A DNA stretch of 64,000 bases, taken from positions 62,001 through 126,000 of the forward strand of contig CAZGFD010000010.1 of NCBI GenBank assembly GCA_964525045.1, in the 5' to 3' direction. Below the pieces are notes generated by a model. It was not told where the DNA came from. It saw only the letters and a program-made list of their open reading frames with translations, and made no database searches. Shown in pieces: positions 18,606-26,487 of the stretch (position 1 is the first letter of the stretch; every line of letters starts with the position of its first letter). Source of the DNA: G020348185 sp964525045. Lineage in GTDB: Bacteria > Nitrospirota > Nitrospiria > Nitrospirales > UBA8639. The translations under genes were made by a program, and so were the position numbers.

Positions 18606-18773
18606 TTAGGCTGCTATTCGCTCCGCACCGGGGTGAATGGTTCGGGGATTGGTGAACGACCCTGCTCCCTCTCCGGAGATAGGTGCCTCTCCGGCCAAGA
18701 GAACGGTGATTGTCACCATGATCCCTGCCATGAGTCCCAACACGGCGATCAGTCCTTCAATAATACCTCCCAT
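18606..18773 (-). CDS. small membrane protein, 55 residues
   Basis: A short gene starting at ATG 18773. It encodes MGGIIEGLIAVLGLMAGIMV, continues TITVLLAGEAPISGEGAGSF, and ends about 15 residues later in GAERIAA. It has one strongly hydrophobic N-terminal helix and a small polar tail. AAAGGAGG lies 7 bases before ATG, and a CTTGAC-N15-ATTAT promoter lies at 18832-18860. Start site, RBS and promoter together make it a convincing gene. I recognise no family. Confidence 0.7.
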   Translation of the reverse strand: MGGIIEGLIAVLGLMAGIMVTITVLLAGEAPISGEGAGSFTNPRTIHPGAERIAA

Positions 18774-18831
18774 AACCTTCACCTCCTTTCACTGGGAATT
18801 GAAATTTTCTGTTGAATCTTAACTTGGTTTG

Positions 18832-18860
18832 TAAATAATTTTTTTCAGAAAAAAGTCAAG
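18832..18860 (-). promoter_or_regulatory. promoter, shared CTTGAC-N15-ATTAT type
   Basis: Minus strand -35 TTGACT (18859-18854), 16-base spacer, -10 TATTTA (18837-18832), 59 bases before the 55-residue gene. Its first 14 bases, CTTGACTTTTTTCT, are identical to those of the promoter at 17934-17962. Confidence 0.65.
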
Positions 18861-18912
18861 GGGGGAGGGATTTTCCAGCGACGACTTTCGTGCACCGGTT
18901 ATTAGAAAGAAC

Positions 18913-18941
18913 CTTGACTTTCTAGGAAGTCGAATTATGTT
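18913..18941 (+). promoter_or_regulatory. promoter, shared CTTGAC-N15-ATTAT type
   Basis: Plus strand -35 TTGACT (18914-18919), 16-base spacer, -10 TATGTT (18936-18941), 80 bases before the plus-strand hsp20. It is about 55 bp from the divergent promoter at 18832-18860, so the two genes are driven back to back. Confidence 0.65.
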
Positions 18942-19020
18942 GATAGTGTGGATTCAATCTGTCCGAATACCCAGGAACGCAGTCATTCGATAACTAGTGA
19001 AAGAAAGGAGGGACACTATT

Positions 19021-19560
19021 ATGGAGCTTAAAAACTTACTGACTCCTTGGAATTGGTTTAAAAAAGAAGAAGAGCAACAAACAGTACGGGCTTACAACCA
19101 TCGCCAAGAGACGATATCTGATCATCCTCTCGTTCGCCTCCAGAGAGACCTTGATCAGTTGTTTGAGGATTTCTCTCGCGGGTTTCCGCTCTTGGGATTT
19201 CAGGATAGCGTGACTCAAGGGCGGGGCGGCCTTTTTCTTCCCCGCCTCGATATCGCGGAAAGTAAGAACCATTATACAATCACCGTGGAAATGCCGGGTA
19301 TCGAAGAGAAGGACATCGAATTGACGTTAGACGAAGGCACACTCACGATTCGAGGCGAAAAAAAGAGTGAAAAAGAAGATTCCGACAACCAATATCATCG
19401 TGTGGAGCGGTCCTATGGACGGTTTCAGCGGGTTCTCTCATTGCCAACCGATGCAGATGAAGACAACATTACGGCGAAATTTAAGAATGGAATTCTAACC
19501 CTTACCGTGGGCAAAAACCCAAAGACTGTTTCCTCTGAACGAAAAATTAAGATCGCCTAA
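19021..19560 (+). CDS. Hsp20/alpha-crystallin small heat shock protein
   Basis: The longest of the four holdases, 179 residues, with an N-terminal arm of about 75 residues (MELKNLLTPWNWFKKEEEQQ, then a helix LVRLQRDLDQLFEDFSRGFP). The alpha-crystallin domain runs from FLPRLDIAESKNHYTITVEM to NGILTLTVGKNPKTVSSERK. GAAAGGAGGG lies 8 bases before ATG 19021, matching the leader of the hsp20 at 17878. It is transcribed divergently from the 55-residue gene. Confidence 0.93.
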   Translation: MELKNLLTPWNWFKKEEEQQTVRAYNHRQETISDHPLVRLQRDLDQLFEDFSRGFPLLGFQDSVTQGRGGLFLPRLDIAESKNHYTITVEMPGIEEKDIELTLDEGTLTIRGEKKSEKEDSDNQYHRVERSYGRFQRVLSLPTDADEDNITAKFKNGILTLTVGKNPKTVSSERKIKIA

Positions 19561-20044
19561 TACATCACCGTTATTCTCCTCTTCAGGAATCCCTCGGCGC
19601 TGATTTCATGCCAAGCTCAGCGCCGGGGCAGGCTATACACCAACAACTCCCATTCCAATCCCCTAGAAAACAGTAACCCTTTCCCTTGACATGCGCTTTT
19701 TTGGGCGAACTAGTAGATAGAACTTTTTCTAGGTCTGACATGGAGTTTTCTCTCAAGCCAATCCATCATCATTAAAAAGTCGATTTCTCATCGTGGCATC
19801 TTCTGGGCCCTCTTCATGCATGGTCGCGATCCCTGATCGGAACTGGAAAGTAAGGGTATTTCGAACCATTAATATGATTAGGTTTTATCAATGTATATTG
19901 AATTAATTTTCAATTTGTCATTGTATCGAAAATGCTTATCTGTATATCGGACACGATAAATCGAAATTAAATGAAATCAAATAGGAATTGGAAGGGCCGA
20001 AAATTAAAAAAAGACACACGATATTTCAAGACAGGAGGTGCACT
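19561..20044. other. intergenic region with terminator-like hairpin
   Basis: About 480 bp. A stem CGGCGCTGA/TCAGCGCCG (19595-19625) sits just past the hsp20 stop and may end its transcript, though no T-run follows. From 19850 the DNA becomes very AT-rich and should hold the promoter for the 20045 gene. No coding potential is seen. Confidence 0.5.
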
Positions 20045-20476
20045 ATGAAACTATTGACGATGCTGATAGCCACGATGTTTCTTTTGGTTTCGCCAATTAG
20101 TGTGGCTACAGGTGATACTAAGAGTCCCAGCACTCAATTAGGAATTTCAGAATGGAGTCAAGTGACTGCTGATGATCACCTGACTACCGCCCAAACCCTT
20201 GAACAAAAGGTAGCCACTCTAGAGGCCAAAATAATAAAAATGGCGGAGAAGGTCATTGAATATGACAGGAAGCCCTATCTGGATACAAAGGGTTTCCGAC
20301 GGGACAGTCTCAAGCGAATCATTGGATCAACTCTGAAGGAGATTAAAGAACTTCAAAAACGTATTGCCTGGCATCGAACAGAGGCGTCCAGATTGGCGGA
20401 AGTAAATGAGCCCGTTCCCGACGAATCCAAAAATGGGAAGAATGGAATTCGGAAAGGAAACACCTCATCCTCATGA
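20045..20476 (+). CDS. secreted helical protein of unknown function
   Basis: 143 residues from ATG 20045, which has AGGAGGTG 5 bases upstream; the open frame from 19988 lacks an RBS. A signal peptide (MKLLTMLIATMFLLVSPISVATG) precedes a charged alpha-helical region with coiled-coil-like heptads (TLEQKVATLEAKIIKMAEKV, then LKEIKELQKRIAWHRTEASR) and a polar Lys/Ser tail. It is likely periplasmic. The next gene, 44 residues, lies 106 bp downstream on the same strand. No family recognised. Confidence 0.75.
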   Translation: MKLLTMLIATMFLLVSPISVATGDTKSPSTQLGISEWSQVTADDHLTTAQTLEQKVATLEAKIIKMAEKVIEYDRKPYLDTKGFRRDSLKRIIGSTLKEIKELQKRIAWHRTEASRLAEVNEPVPDESKNGKNGIRKGNTSSS

Positions 20477-20582
20477 TACAGATTTTTGGCAACATCCTAT
20501 GAAAAAAAGAATTCGGTTCGTAACAAAGCTATCTCAGGTGGGAAATATTTTCCACCATAATTGATTGAAAGGAGGAGAGACT

Positions 20583-20717
20583 ATGCTTTGGGAAGCAAGT
20601 ATCGCGATGTTAACGTTAATGGGATTGTTGTGGGGTGCCGCCGTTTGGTCCTCCTACCGGGAGGAGTCTGACAAGGAGGTCCATTCGGGCTATTCCCAAG
20701 GAAGGAAAGCTGCATAA
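20583..20717 (+). CDS. small membrane protein, 44 residues
   Basis: ATG 20583 follows GAAAGGAGGAGAGACT, a strong RBS. The product begins MLWEASIAMLTLMGLLWGAA and ends SGYSQGRKAA: one hydrophobic helix, then a charged tail of about 20 residues. It follows the secreted helical protein gene and may share its transcript. A GGTGG/CCACC inverted repeat lies just upstream (20538-20557). Function unknown. Confidence 0.6.
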   Translation: MLWEASIAMLTLMGLLWGAAVWSSYREESDKEVHSGYSQGRKAA

Positions 20718-20847
20718 CCCTATCGGATTGGGAGCCGGGCCTGTTTCCATGCGGGGAGTGCCTGTTCGCAGCTTACAGAAATGACCAACTTTCCCCCATA
20801 GTCTGGCAAGTCGCCCTTCGAGCGTCCGGCTCTCACTCTCTGTTCAT

Positions 20848-21759
20848 TTATTGCTGACGGAGCCCAAAGGTGCGCTTCTTGGCCAATTCCGAAATCGCCA
20901 CCACCTCCGGGTGCTTAAGCCGACGATCGACCGTATGAGCGAAAAAACGTTCCTTGACGTTTATCACCTCTCCCACAACTTGAACTTGATATTGGCGGCA
21001 GATTTCTTTCTCCATAATGGATGAACCTGGGAAAATACCGCGTCCGGCTTTCCCAAAGGCCTTTTGCATCGCGCTATCTTCAAATTCCCCCACAACATAG
21101 GGATGAATATCATGTAGTGCAAACCAGCCGTCTAAATCCCGTCGGAGTCCCGTTGTGATTTTGGGCAGGAGCAACGGCGCGCCATCTAATGATTCGGGAT
21201 AGCCTTTGCGATAGTGTTTGGCCATGTCGGGCGAGGCGAAGAGGAGGACCTTTGATTCTCCCAGGAGATGGCTATATGCGTGAACCCGGACTGTCGAGGG
21301 AACGGGGGTATCGGCCAAGACTAAATCAAGCTCATGGATGGCCAAGCTCGCCAAAAGCTGTTCGAGTTTTCCTTCCTCGCAGACAAGGTAGGTCGGAATG
21401 TCTGAATTCAACGCAGCCTCCAAAAGTTCATAGACCACCATTTTCGGCAACGAATCGATGACCCCAACGGTGAGGCGACGAGGGTGATGGGGGGACTGCC
21501 CTTTTAGAGCATTGGTCATTTCGCGGCCGAGCGAGAAGATCTCATCGGCATATCGATACACCAAACGTCCGGCTTCCGTGGGAACCAGTTTTCTGGGCCG
21601 TCGAGTGAACAGTTTTTGGCCGAGGGAATCTTCTAAGGCTTGGAGTTGCGTACTAATCGTAGGTTGGGAAAGATTCAATTCTTCACAGGCATCCTTGATG
21701 CTTCCCTTGCGGACGACAACCCAAAAATATAGGAGATGGTGATAATTAAGCCAATCCAT
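20848..21759 (-). CDS. nhaR: LysR-family transcriptional regulator, NhaR-like
   Basis: A 303-residue regulator. The winged helix-turn-helix occupies residues 1-65 (MDWLNYHHLLYFWVVVRKGS to LGQKLFTRRPRKLVPTEAGR), followed by an effector domain. The N-terminus MDWLNYHHLLYFW and the HTVDRRLKHPEVVAI end are typical of NhaR, which activates a Na+/H+ antiporter gene in enterobacteria in response to sodium. No nhaA-like gene is in this window, so the target is unknown. It lies between clusters of small stress-associated genes. Confidence 0.85.
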   Translation of the reverse strand: MDWLNYHHLLYFWVVVRKGSIKDACEELNLSQPTISTQLQALEDSLGQKLFTRRPRKLVPTEAGRLVYRYADEIFSLGREMTNALKGQSPHHPRRLTVGVIDSLPKMVVYELLEAALNSDIPTYLVCEEGKLEQLLASLAIHELDLVLADTPVPSTVRVHAYSHLLGESKVLLFASPDMAKHYRKGYPESLDGAPLLLPKITTGLRRDLDGWFALHDIHPYVVGEFEDSAMQKAFGKAGRGIFPGSSIMEKEICRQYQVQVVGEVINVKERFFAHTVDRRLKHPEVVAISELAKKRTFGLRQQ

Positions 21760-21875
21760 TCCTGCTCCCTATAAGGTAATGGGAATGGGTCCCCTAGCTA
21801 ATACTTAATTGTTATTTCTTGAGTTTGAGCGGTCCGGTTGCCCCTTATCCCCGCAATATGCAGCGAAAGCAAGGC

Positions 21876-21965
21876 TTATTCGAATAAACCAATAAACCAT
21901 TTGAGTGTCAGAGCAACGATCAAGATCACTCCACCAATAACCCCAAGAGTGACAAGTTCAAGCAT
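21876..21965 (-). CDS. possible 29-residue membrane peptide
   Basis: ATG 21965 opens MLELVTLGVIGGVILIVALT plus KWFIGLFE, a single hydrophobic helix. AAGAGGCG lies 5 bases upstream. Its start resembles the 32-residue peptide at 22695 (MFLDLITVGTLTLVAALLVL). Being so short, it could be chance. Confidence 0.4.
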   Translation of the reverse strand: MLELVTLGVIGGVILIVALTLKWFIGLFE

Positions 21966-22694
21966 GGGTCGCCTCTTAAGACATCGAAGATCGCTTGTAA
22001 GTCTCCATAAGGATTTGGGTAACCGTGAAAACCCTATTCGCCACCCTTTCCTGCAACGGGCCAGCCCTATCACAATCAGCAAGTATGGCGTTCTCTCTCA
22101 ACTTCCCAGTGAATATTCTTAATAACACCGACTTACTCAAAGTCACCCCCTGAAAAAAATTTTATCCTCGGCTTCAAAATCTTCACAGTCAGCCCCACTT
22201 AACCTGTCATTTGTCTTTCCTAATTATTTTTTAAAAAAAGTCAATACTCAGTTTTGCTCAAAATGTGGAGCCACCTTGAGGGTGCTTGCCCATCTGAATG
22301 TACTCTGGTTCAGTCAATCTCTCAGGAGGAAACAGCCGTTTCCTGATGTGAACTCATTTGAGACTTTGTTCTTCATATAAAGCACCAATTCACGTATCTT
22401 TGAAGAAATTTTATATTAGAATTCTGTACCTCTTCTTTTTTTCTTTTGAGAACTTAAACTCTCAATCGACCACTTCCTTTCTCACCAAGATACATTTTTA
22501 TCTGTTTGGATACATATGGTATGTGAAGGCGGTGAAGAGCCACCTCCCTGACGCCATCAATTTTTCCTTATTCCAATCAATACCTTCAAAGATTTATGGG
22601 ACTATAGAATTTTCACCGAATCCTCCTGGCACAACTGTTGCTTTAGGCAGGAGTATGAGAGGGTACAGACACCTTCTTAAGGGAGAAAGTTTTT
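21966..22694. other. intergenic region
   Basis: About 730 bp, AT-rich in 22140-22260 and 22370-22480, with open frames that lack RBSs and homology. It should hold divergent promoters for the small membrane peptides on both sides. Nothing else is recognised. Confidence 0.4.
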
Positions 22695-22793
22695 ATGTTC
22701 TTGGATTTGATCACAGTAGGAACCTTGACCCTGGTAGCGGCACTCCTTGTGCTTCGGTTCGTATGGAAAGACCCTCGGTCATCGGGGCACTGA
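22695..22793 (+). CDS. possible 32-residue membrane peptide
   Basis: ATG 22695 gives MFLDLITVGTLTLVAALLVL followed by RFVWKDPRSSGH: one hydrophobic helix and a basic tail. GGGAG lies about 9 bases upstream. The larger membrane protein gene starts 142 bp downstream on the same strand, so the two could be co-transcribed. Confidence 0.45.
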   Translation: MFLDLITVGTLTLVAALLVLRFVWKDPRSSGH

Positions 22794-22934
22794 GGTCGAA
22801 CTTGTCGATGGCCTCAGCCCATCATGAAATAGAGGAAGATGTCATTTCCTTTGTGAATGGGATTAGACGGTCACACTTTAGGTGCAACAACATTCTGTTT
22901 ATCACTAACGGCATACAACCAAGAAGAGGATACC

Positions 22935-23900
22935 ATGAAAAGGAAATTTGAACTCGTCGACGTCATCGTCTCGATAGGCATGGTCGCCACCTTGCTCGGA
23001 GCCTTCTCCTTCTTTCAGGTTAACCATGGCGGTGCTGTGTCTGTCACCAAAGCCTACAACCACATGACCAATCCCTCAATGAGCGTTCTGGTGCAATCGA
23101 AACTGCAACCGGCGATGGGGCAGGCCATTGTGGATCAGGCTATGCTTGAATGGCAGTTCGCGACTGATTTGAACCGGGAAGCCAGCAATCTTGCCGCCGC
23201 GATACGAGCGGCGGAGCGCCGGACTCGTGGAGGGTTGGACCAGATCGAAACACGGGCGGCGAAAATTGAAACTGAACATACCGCTCGCGTCCAGTATGTG
23301 ATGGGCAGGACCATTATGGTGTTAACCAACCAGGGAATGCGAGCGGGTGCGCTTTCGATTGATAATCTTTCAAACTCTGTGAATGACCGCATCATCAAGG
23401 CCGCTCAGGAGAGGGGAAGGAAAATGGACAGCGCCTTTGCGAAGAATTGGCAACCCCGTCTCGGGCAAATGATTGTGCAAGCGGCCAAACTGGAAGGTCG
23501 GGTTTCCGAACGAGCTCAGGAACGAATAGGACAAGCGACGGTAGAAATGGCAAGTTCCCAGCATGCCTATCAGACAAAGCGAGCCGGAATCCAGACCCAG
23601 TTTAAAGCTTTGATGGCGGCGGCGGCGCGGACCGAAGGACAACCTGATCGCTTTTCTCGCTTACCCCAGAATGATGTGAATTGGCAGTGGGCAATGAGCA
23701 TCCCAAATATGGCTCAAATGGAGATGGTTGAAGCCAGGACCCTGCCAGAGATCCCACTCAATTACCTGATGCTGGCCTCTGTTGGACTGGTGACCATGTT
23801 CTTTTTTGGCTTGACCTTACCTCGCGGAGGTCGAAAAGCTGAGGCTGTGGTCAAACGGATGGAGGATCGGAAGCAGAAGAGATACCGGAAAGCTGTCTAA
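22935..23900 (+). CDS. membrane-anchored helical protein of unknown function
   Basis: 321 residues from ATG 22935, with AAGAGG 6 bases upstream; longer starts in the frame lack an RBS. It has an N-terminal membrane segment (VDVIVSIGMVATLLGAFSFF), a long Ala/Gln/Arg-rich helical middle, and a second segment near the C-terminus (YLMLASVGLVTMFFFGLTLP) followed by a basic tail. Both ends are membrane-anchored, with the middle probably periplasmic. No family recognised. A strong hairpin follows at 23954-24003. Confidence 0.75.
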   Translation: MKRKFELVDVIVSIGMVATLLGAFSFFQVNHGGAVSVTKAYNHMTNPSMSVLVQSKLQPAMGQAIVDQAMLEWQFATDLNREASNLAAAIRAAERRTRGGLDQIETRAAKIETEHTARVQYVMGRTIMVLTNQGMRAGALSIDNLSNSVNDRIIKAAQERGRKMDSAFAKNWQPRLGQMIVQAAKLEGRVSERAQERIGQATVEMASSQHAYQTKRAGIQTQFKALMAAAARTEGQPDRFSRLPQNDVNWQWAMSIPNMAQMEMVEARTLPEIPLNYLMLASVGLVTMFFFGLTLPRGGRKAEAVVKRMEDRKQKRYRKAV

Positions 23901-23953
23901 AGGAATGAGATTCTCAAAATATTAGGTCATAAATCTTGCAAACAAATGGTAGC

Positions 23954-24003
23954 GCAGCAGAGCCCATCAGTGACTATTCCCGACCTTCTTGGGACTCTGC
24001 TGC
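23954..24003. terminator. terminator-like hairpin
   Basis: GCAGCAGAG (23954-23962) pairs with CTCTGCTGC (23995-24003), extended by CCCA/TGGG with one bulge. It lies 54 bp past the membrane protein stop and 66 bp past the convergent zinc-finger gene's stop, so it may serve both. Confidence 0.6.
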
Positions 24004-24068
24004 CCGTTTACTAAAAAAGATGAGCCAGCGTTAATATTTCAAACGAGATCTAGCCCTTATTACCCCGA

Positions 24069-24257
24069 TCAGTTCTCTCCACAACACCCGGACTCAAATT
24101 GCTGCCGCTGACGGAAGGCGGCGGCACAAGTCACGCAGAGTCGTACCAGGGAATGGGTTCCTTCGTCGAAAAAAGGCGTTCGCCAGTTGGCTACTCGGCC
24201 ACAGTCTGAACAAGCTCCTTGCCTCTGTTTAGCCTGAGCTATGTTCTGTGTGAACAT
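24069..24257 (-). CDS. small zinc-ribbon-like protein
   Basis: 62 residues with two cysteine pairs, CSDCG at residues 16-20 and CVTC at 37-42, plus a terminal CC; the spacing suggests a zinc ribbon. AAGGAAA lies about 9 bases before ATG. It begins 27 bp after the lexA-like gene stop on the same strand, so it is probably in the same operon and may be controlled by that repressor. Function unknown. Confidence 0.65.
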   Translation of the reverse strand: MFTQNIAQAKQRQGACSDCGRVANWRTPFFDEGTHSLVRLCVTCAAAFRQRQQFESGCCGEN

Positions 24258-24284
24258 CGGTCTATTTCCTTTCTGTTGTCGAAT

Positions 24285-24827
24285 TTACTGGACATGCCGG
24301 ATCACCCCGATCACAATCCCTTCGATTCGAAAGTCATCTGTTGATTTCACACGAATCGGTTTCAAGGCCGAGTTCTCAGGATGTAACTCAACCTCACTCT
24401 GTTTGCGGTAAAACTTCTTGAGGGTCGCCTCCTGATTGAGGAGGGCGACCACGGTCTGTCCATTCCGCGCTGTTGCCTGCTTCTGCACAATCACAAGATC
24501 GCCGGGAAGGATGCCTTCATCACGCATCGACTCCCCCTTCACTTTCAGCGCGAACGTCTTCCCATCCCGCCGCATTGACGGGGGAACTTCAATAAACTCA
24601 GTTTGAGGAATTGGTTCAATGGGGTCGCCGGCAGCAACCAGACCGGCCATAAGGATACGAGGGGAAGCCGTGAGTTGCGTGACCGCCATTTGCACCGACC
24701 CCGGAATTTTGTGTGTCCCGCATTCGTAGCGGGTGATGGTCATGCGGGTGGTGTGCAATTGTTCGGCGAGTTGTTCCTGGGTCAATCCTAGGACTTTACG
24801 AGCCTGCTTGAGTTCGTCCGGGATCAT
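24285..24827 (-). CDS. LexA-like self-cleaving repressor (Xre HTH + S24 peptidase)
   Basis: 180 residues: an Xre-type helix-turn-helix (residues 5-50, ARKVLGLTQEQLAEQLHTTR) in place of the LexA winged helix, then an S24 peptidase domain. The cleavage site is VAAGDP (Ala66-Gly67), the catalytic serine is Ser100 in GESMRDEG, and the lysine is Lys137 in TLKKF. It is therefore a damage-responsive repressor of the LexA/cI type. A perfect 19-bp palindrome covers its -10 region and touches the start codon. The first about 80 bases of the gene recur at 29452 and, diverged, at 34155. Confidence 0.87.
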   Translation of the reverse strand: MIPDELKQARKVLGLTQEQLAEQLHTTRMTITRYECGTHKIPGSVQMAVTQLTASPRILMAGLVAAGDPIEPIPQTEFIEVPPSMRRDGKTFALKVKGESMRDEGILPGDLVIVQKQATARNGQTVVALLNQEATLKKFYRKQSEVELHPENSALKPIRVKSTDDFRIEGIVIGVIRHVQ

Positions 24828-24844
24828 GTAACGAATCGTTACAT
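24826..24844. promoter_or_regulatory. operator palindrome of the lexA-like gene
   Basis: ATGTAACGAATCGTTACAT is a perfect 9+1+9 inverted repeat overlapping the first bases of the start codon and the -10 element (TAACGA, 24841-24836). The -35 TTGACA is at 24864-24859 with a 17-base spacer. Binding there would block RNA polymerase, so autoregulation is the natural reading. Confidence 0.7.
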
Positions 24845-25056
24845 AAAAAAGTACCCTTTGTCAACTCTTTAGAATCCCCTACTCTGAGACTTGGATTGGG
24901 CAGGCTACACCCAAACCACATACGAGTGTATCAGAAACCATTTTTGGTACCTTGGAATAGGACTATTCTGATCACACCCTGTGCGACCCTGTGCATGTGG
25001 AAAAAGAGGAAGGAATGTTTCCCCCCCCTCTCAGGCTGGAGAGGACTGCGTAAAAT

Positions 25057-25389
25057 TCACCGAATAAATTGAGGATTTACTGATCCCCTTACAAAATCAA
25101 GGGAAACCCCGTGCCATGGATTGGAAAGGATAAGTAAAAATATGGCGCGTTGAAAGGGGAAAGGCATGACCGGACCAAGCCCGGCAGCCGAAATTTGTCC
25201 GAGTTCCTCATCCGAAAGCGGTTTGATTTTAAGCCCCTTTTCAAAACTTGGAATTGGAGGTTTCTTCTGGACCTGCATTTCTGTTTTTAATAAATCTGGT
25301 TCCGACGGCCTTACTCCCTGGGCAACCACCAGGGAGGCTTCCAGGATCATTTATCCACTCATCACCGCTGTCAGGATTACCGTCCGCAT
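25057..25389 (-). pseudogene. double-glycine-leader-like secreted protein, broken by stop (copy 1)
   Basis: Read from ATG 25389 (with a G-rich RBS before it), the frame is MRTVILTAVMSG, a TAA stop at codon 13, then MILEASLVVAQG. This matches the intact paralogue at 34506-34859 (MRKHILTAVISGFLILGGSV), where the stop position is Phe. The stop lies in the signal peptide. After it the frame is intact for 97 codons and includes KIKPLSDEELGQISAAGLGP, a motif like RiPP/bacteriocin leader ends. Restart at ATG 25350 would make a protein without a full signal peptide. It is probably dead. Confidence 0.6.
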
Positions 25390-25963
25390 AATCCCCCCCT
25401 TTTCTGGAGAATCAGAATTACAATTTGATATGCAGCAAGCACAGTGCCATTTTATATGTGCGCAATACTTTCATGAAAACTGGAATTTTTACCCTTTACA
25501 CGCCCGATCTTTCCGATTTGAATGATCCCTTCTATCAATTGAGATACACCTGTTTTCTTTCTGGATACGCTCCCGGGAGTTTTCGTCCATACCGGTGTTT
25601 CCCTTCACATATGAGGCTTCGCTCGCGACAATCCGAGATTAGAGCAGACCAAGAAAATGGCCTGTGGGTTAAAGAATGAAAATGGGATACTCTATGTGTG
25701 AGGAAAGGAAGAAGGAGGGTACAATGACGGACAGAAGATAATAGGAAGTAGGATTTTTGGTGTGGTAAAAGCCGGTGATTAGGAGTTTCAGTTTCTCTGC
25801 CGTAACGTTTCAGGCTTAATCCCCATGTTCGGTTTCAAATCGTTTGCACTGACAGAAGACACCCGGACTTTACAAGTTGTCGCGCCGCCTGGTAGAAAAT
25901 CTTCGTAGTGTATGTGTTTCTGAAGGGCCCGAGGGAATATGCGCTTTTGTCTCTTTTGATATT
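25390..25963. other. intergenic region in copy 1 (also 30093-30666)
   Basis: About 570 bp with no convincing gene on either strand; open frames here lack RBSs and family features. It is copied exactly at 30093-30666. Confidence 0.5.
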
Positions 25964-26412
25964 TTGAAAATTCATTTTCTCTGCCGTACTTGTTTGGCTT
26001 GCTGCCGGACGGGCCTCTTCCGCTATGTTGGAGGAAGCGGTGGATGAGGGGATTATCTCCGAACATTCGTACGGTTGCCGCCTCGGTTTGTGGGATCACA
26101 TGGTGAATGGTATGTGGAGATGACACCAACACCCTTTATCGTGGATTTATGTGGAAATTCGTTTTCACAGATGGTGTCTTTTTTAACACGGAGTTCGGTC
26201 TCGCCGTACACAACGGCGAAAAATAAACCGATGGCGACCAAAAGAAAGCGTTCGGGTCCAGGGTGCTGTTCAGAGTTCCGATAGAAATTGGGGCAACCTT
26301 CGGAACACGCCACCGCATCTCTATTCTTTCCGATCCTATATCGCATGCCTATCTAGACGATCCCAACCAAAGACTCGATCCCTTGGGGGTGCGCTATGGA
26401 TTTCAATTTTGA
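25964..26412 (+). pseudogene. decayed outer-membrane beta-barrel gene, PagL/acyloxyacyl hydrolase-like (copy 1)
   Basis: Three pieces in two frames make up one gene. A signal peptide-like start (KFIFSAVLVWLAAGRASSA) and mature start (SEHSYGCRLGLWDH) lie in one frame. A later frame from 26107 reads DDTNTLYRGFMWKFVFTDGV, FFNTEFGLAVHNGEK, a TAA at 26224, then GSRVLFRVPIEIGATFGTRH and DDPNQRLDPLGVRYGFQF. The alternating strands and terminal aromatic residue fit an outer-membrane barrel. The LDxLGVRYGF end resembles acyloxyacyl (lipid A) hydrolases. At least one frameshift and one stop make it non-functional. The family call is tentative. Confidence 0.5.
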
Positions 26413-26487
26413 TGAAACAACCGTGTGCCCTTTCCGTATTTGAAAGCGATCCGGAATGGCTGCAATCGTCCCATCGATGGAGGAGGC

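Noticed and set aside
22358..22951. 197-codon plus-strand frame
   Set aside because: Phe/Ser-rich chance-like composition without RBS; the better-supported small gene at 22695 and the gene at 22935 lie in other frames across it.
25788..26132. 114-codon minus-strand frame in the repeat unit
   Set aside because: No signal, domain or RBS; composition looks non-coding.
26053..26346. 97-codon minus-strand frame (and its copy at 30756)
   Set aside because: It is the antisense of the PagL-like relic, whose plus-strand reading shows beta-barrel features; no RBS.
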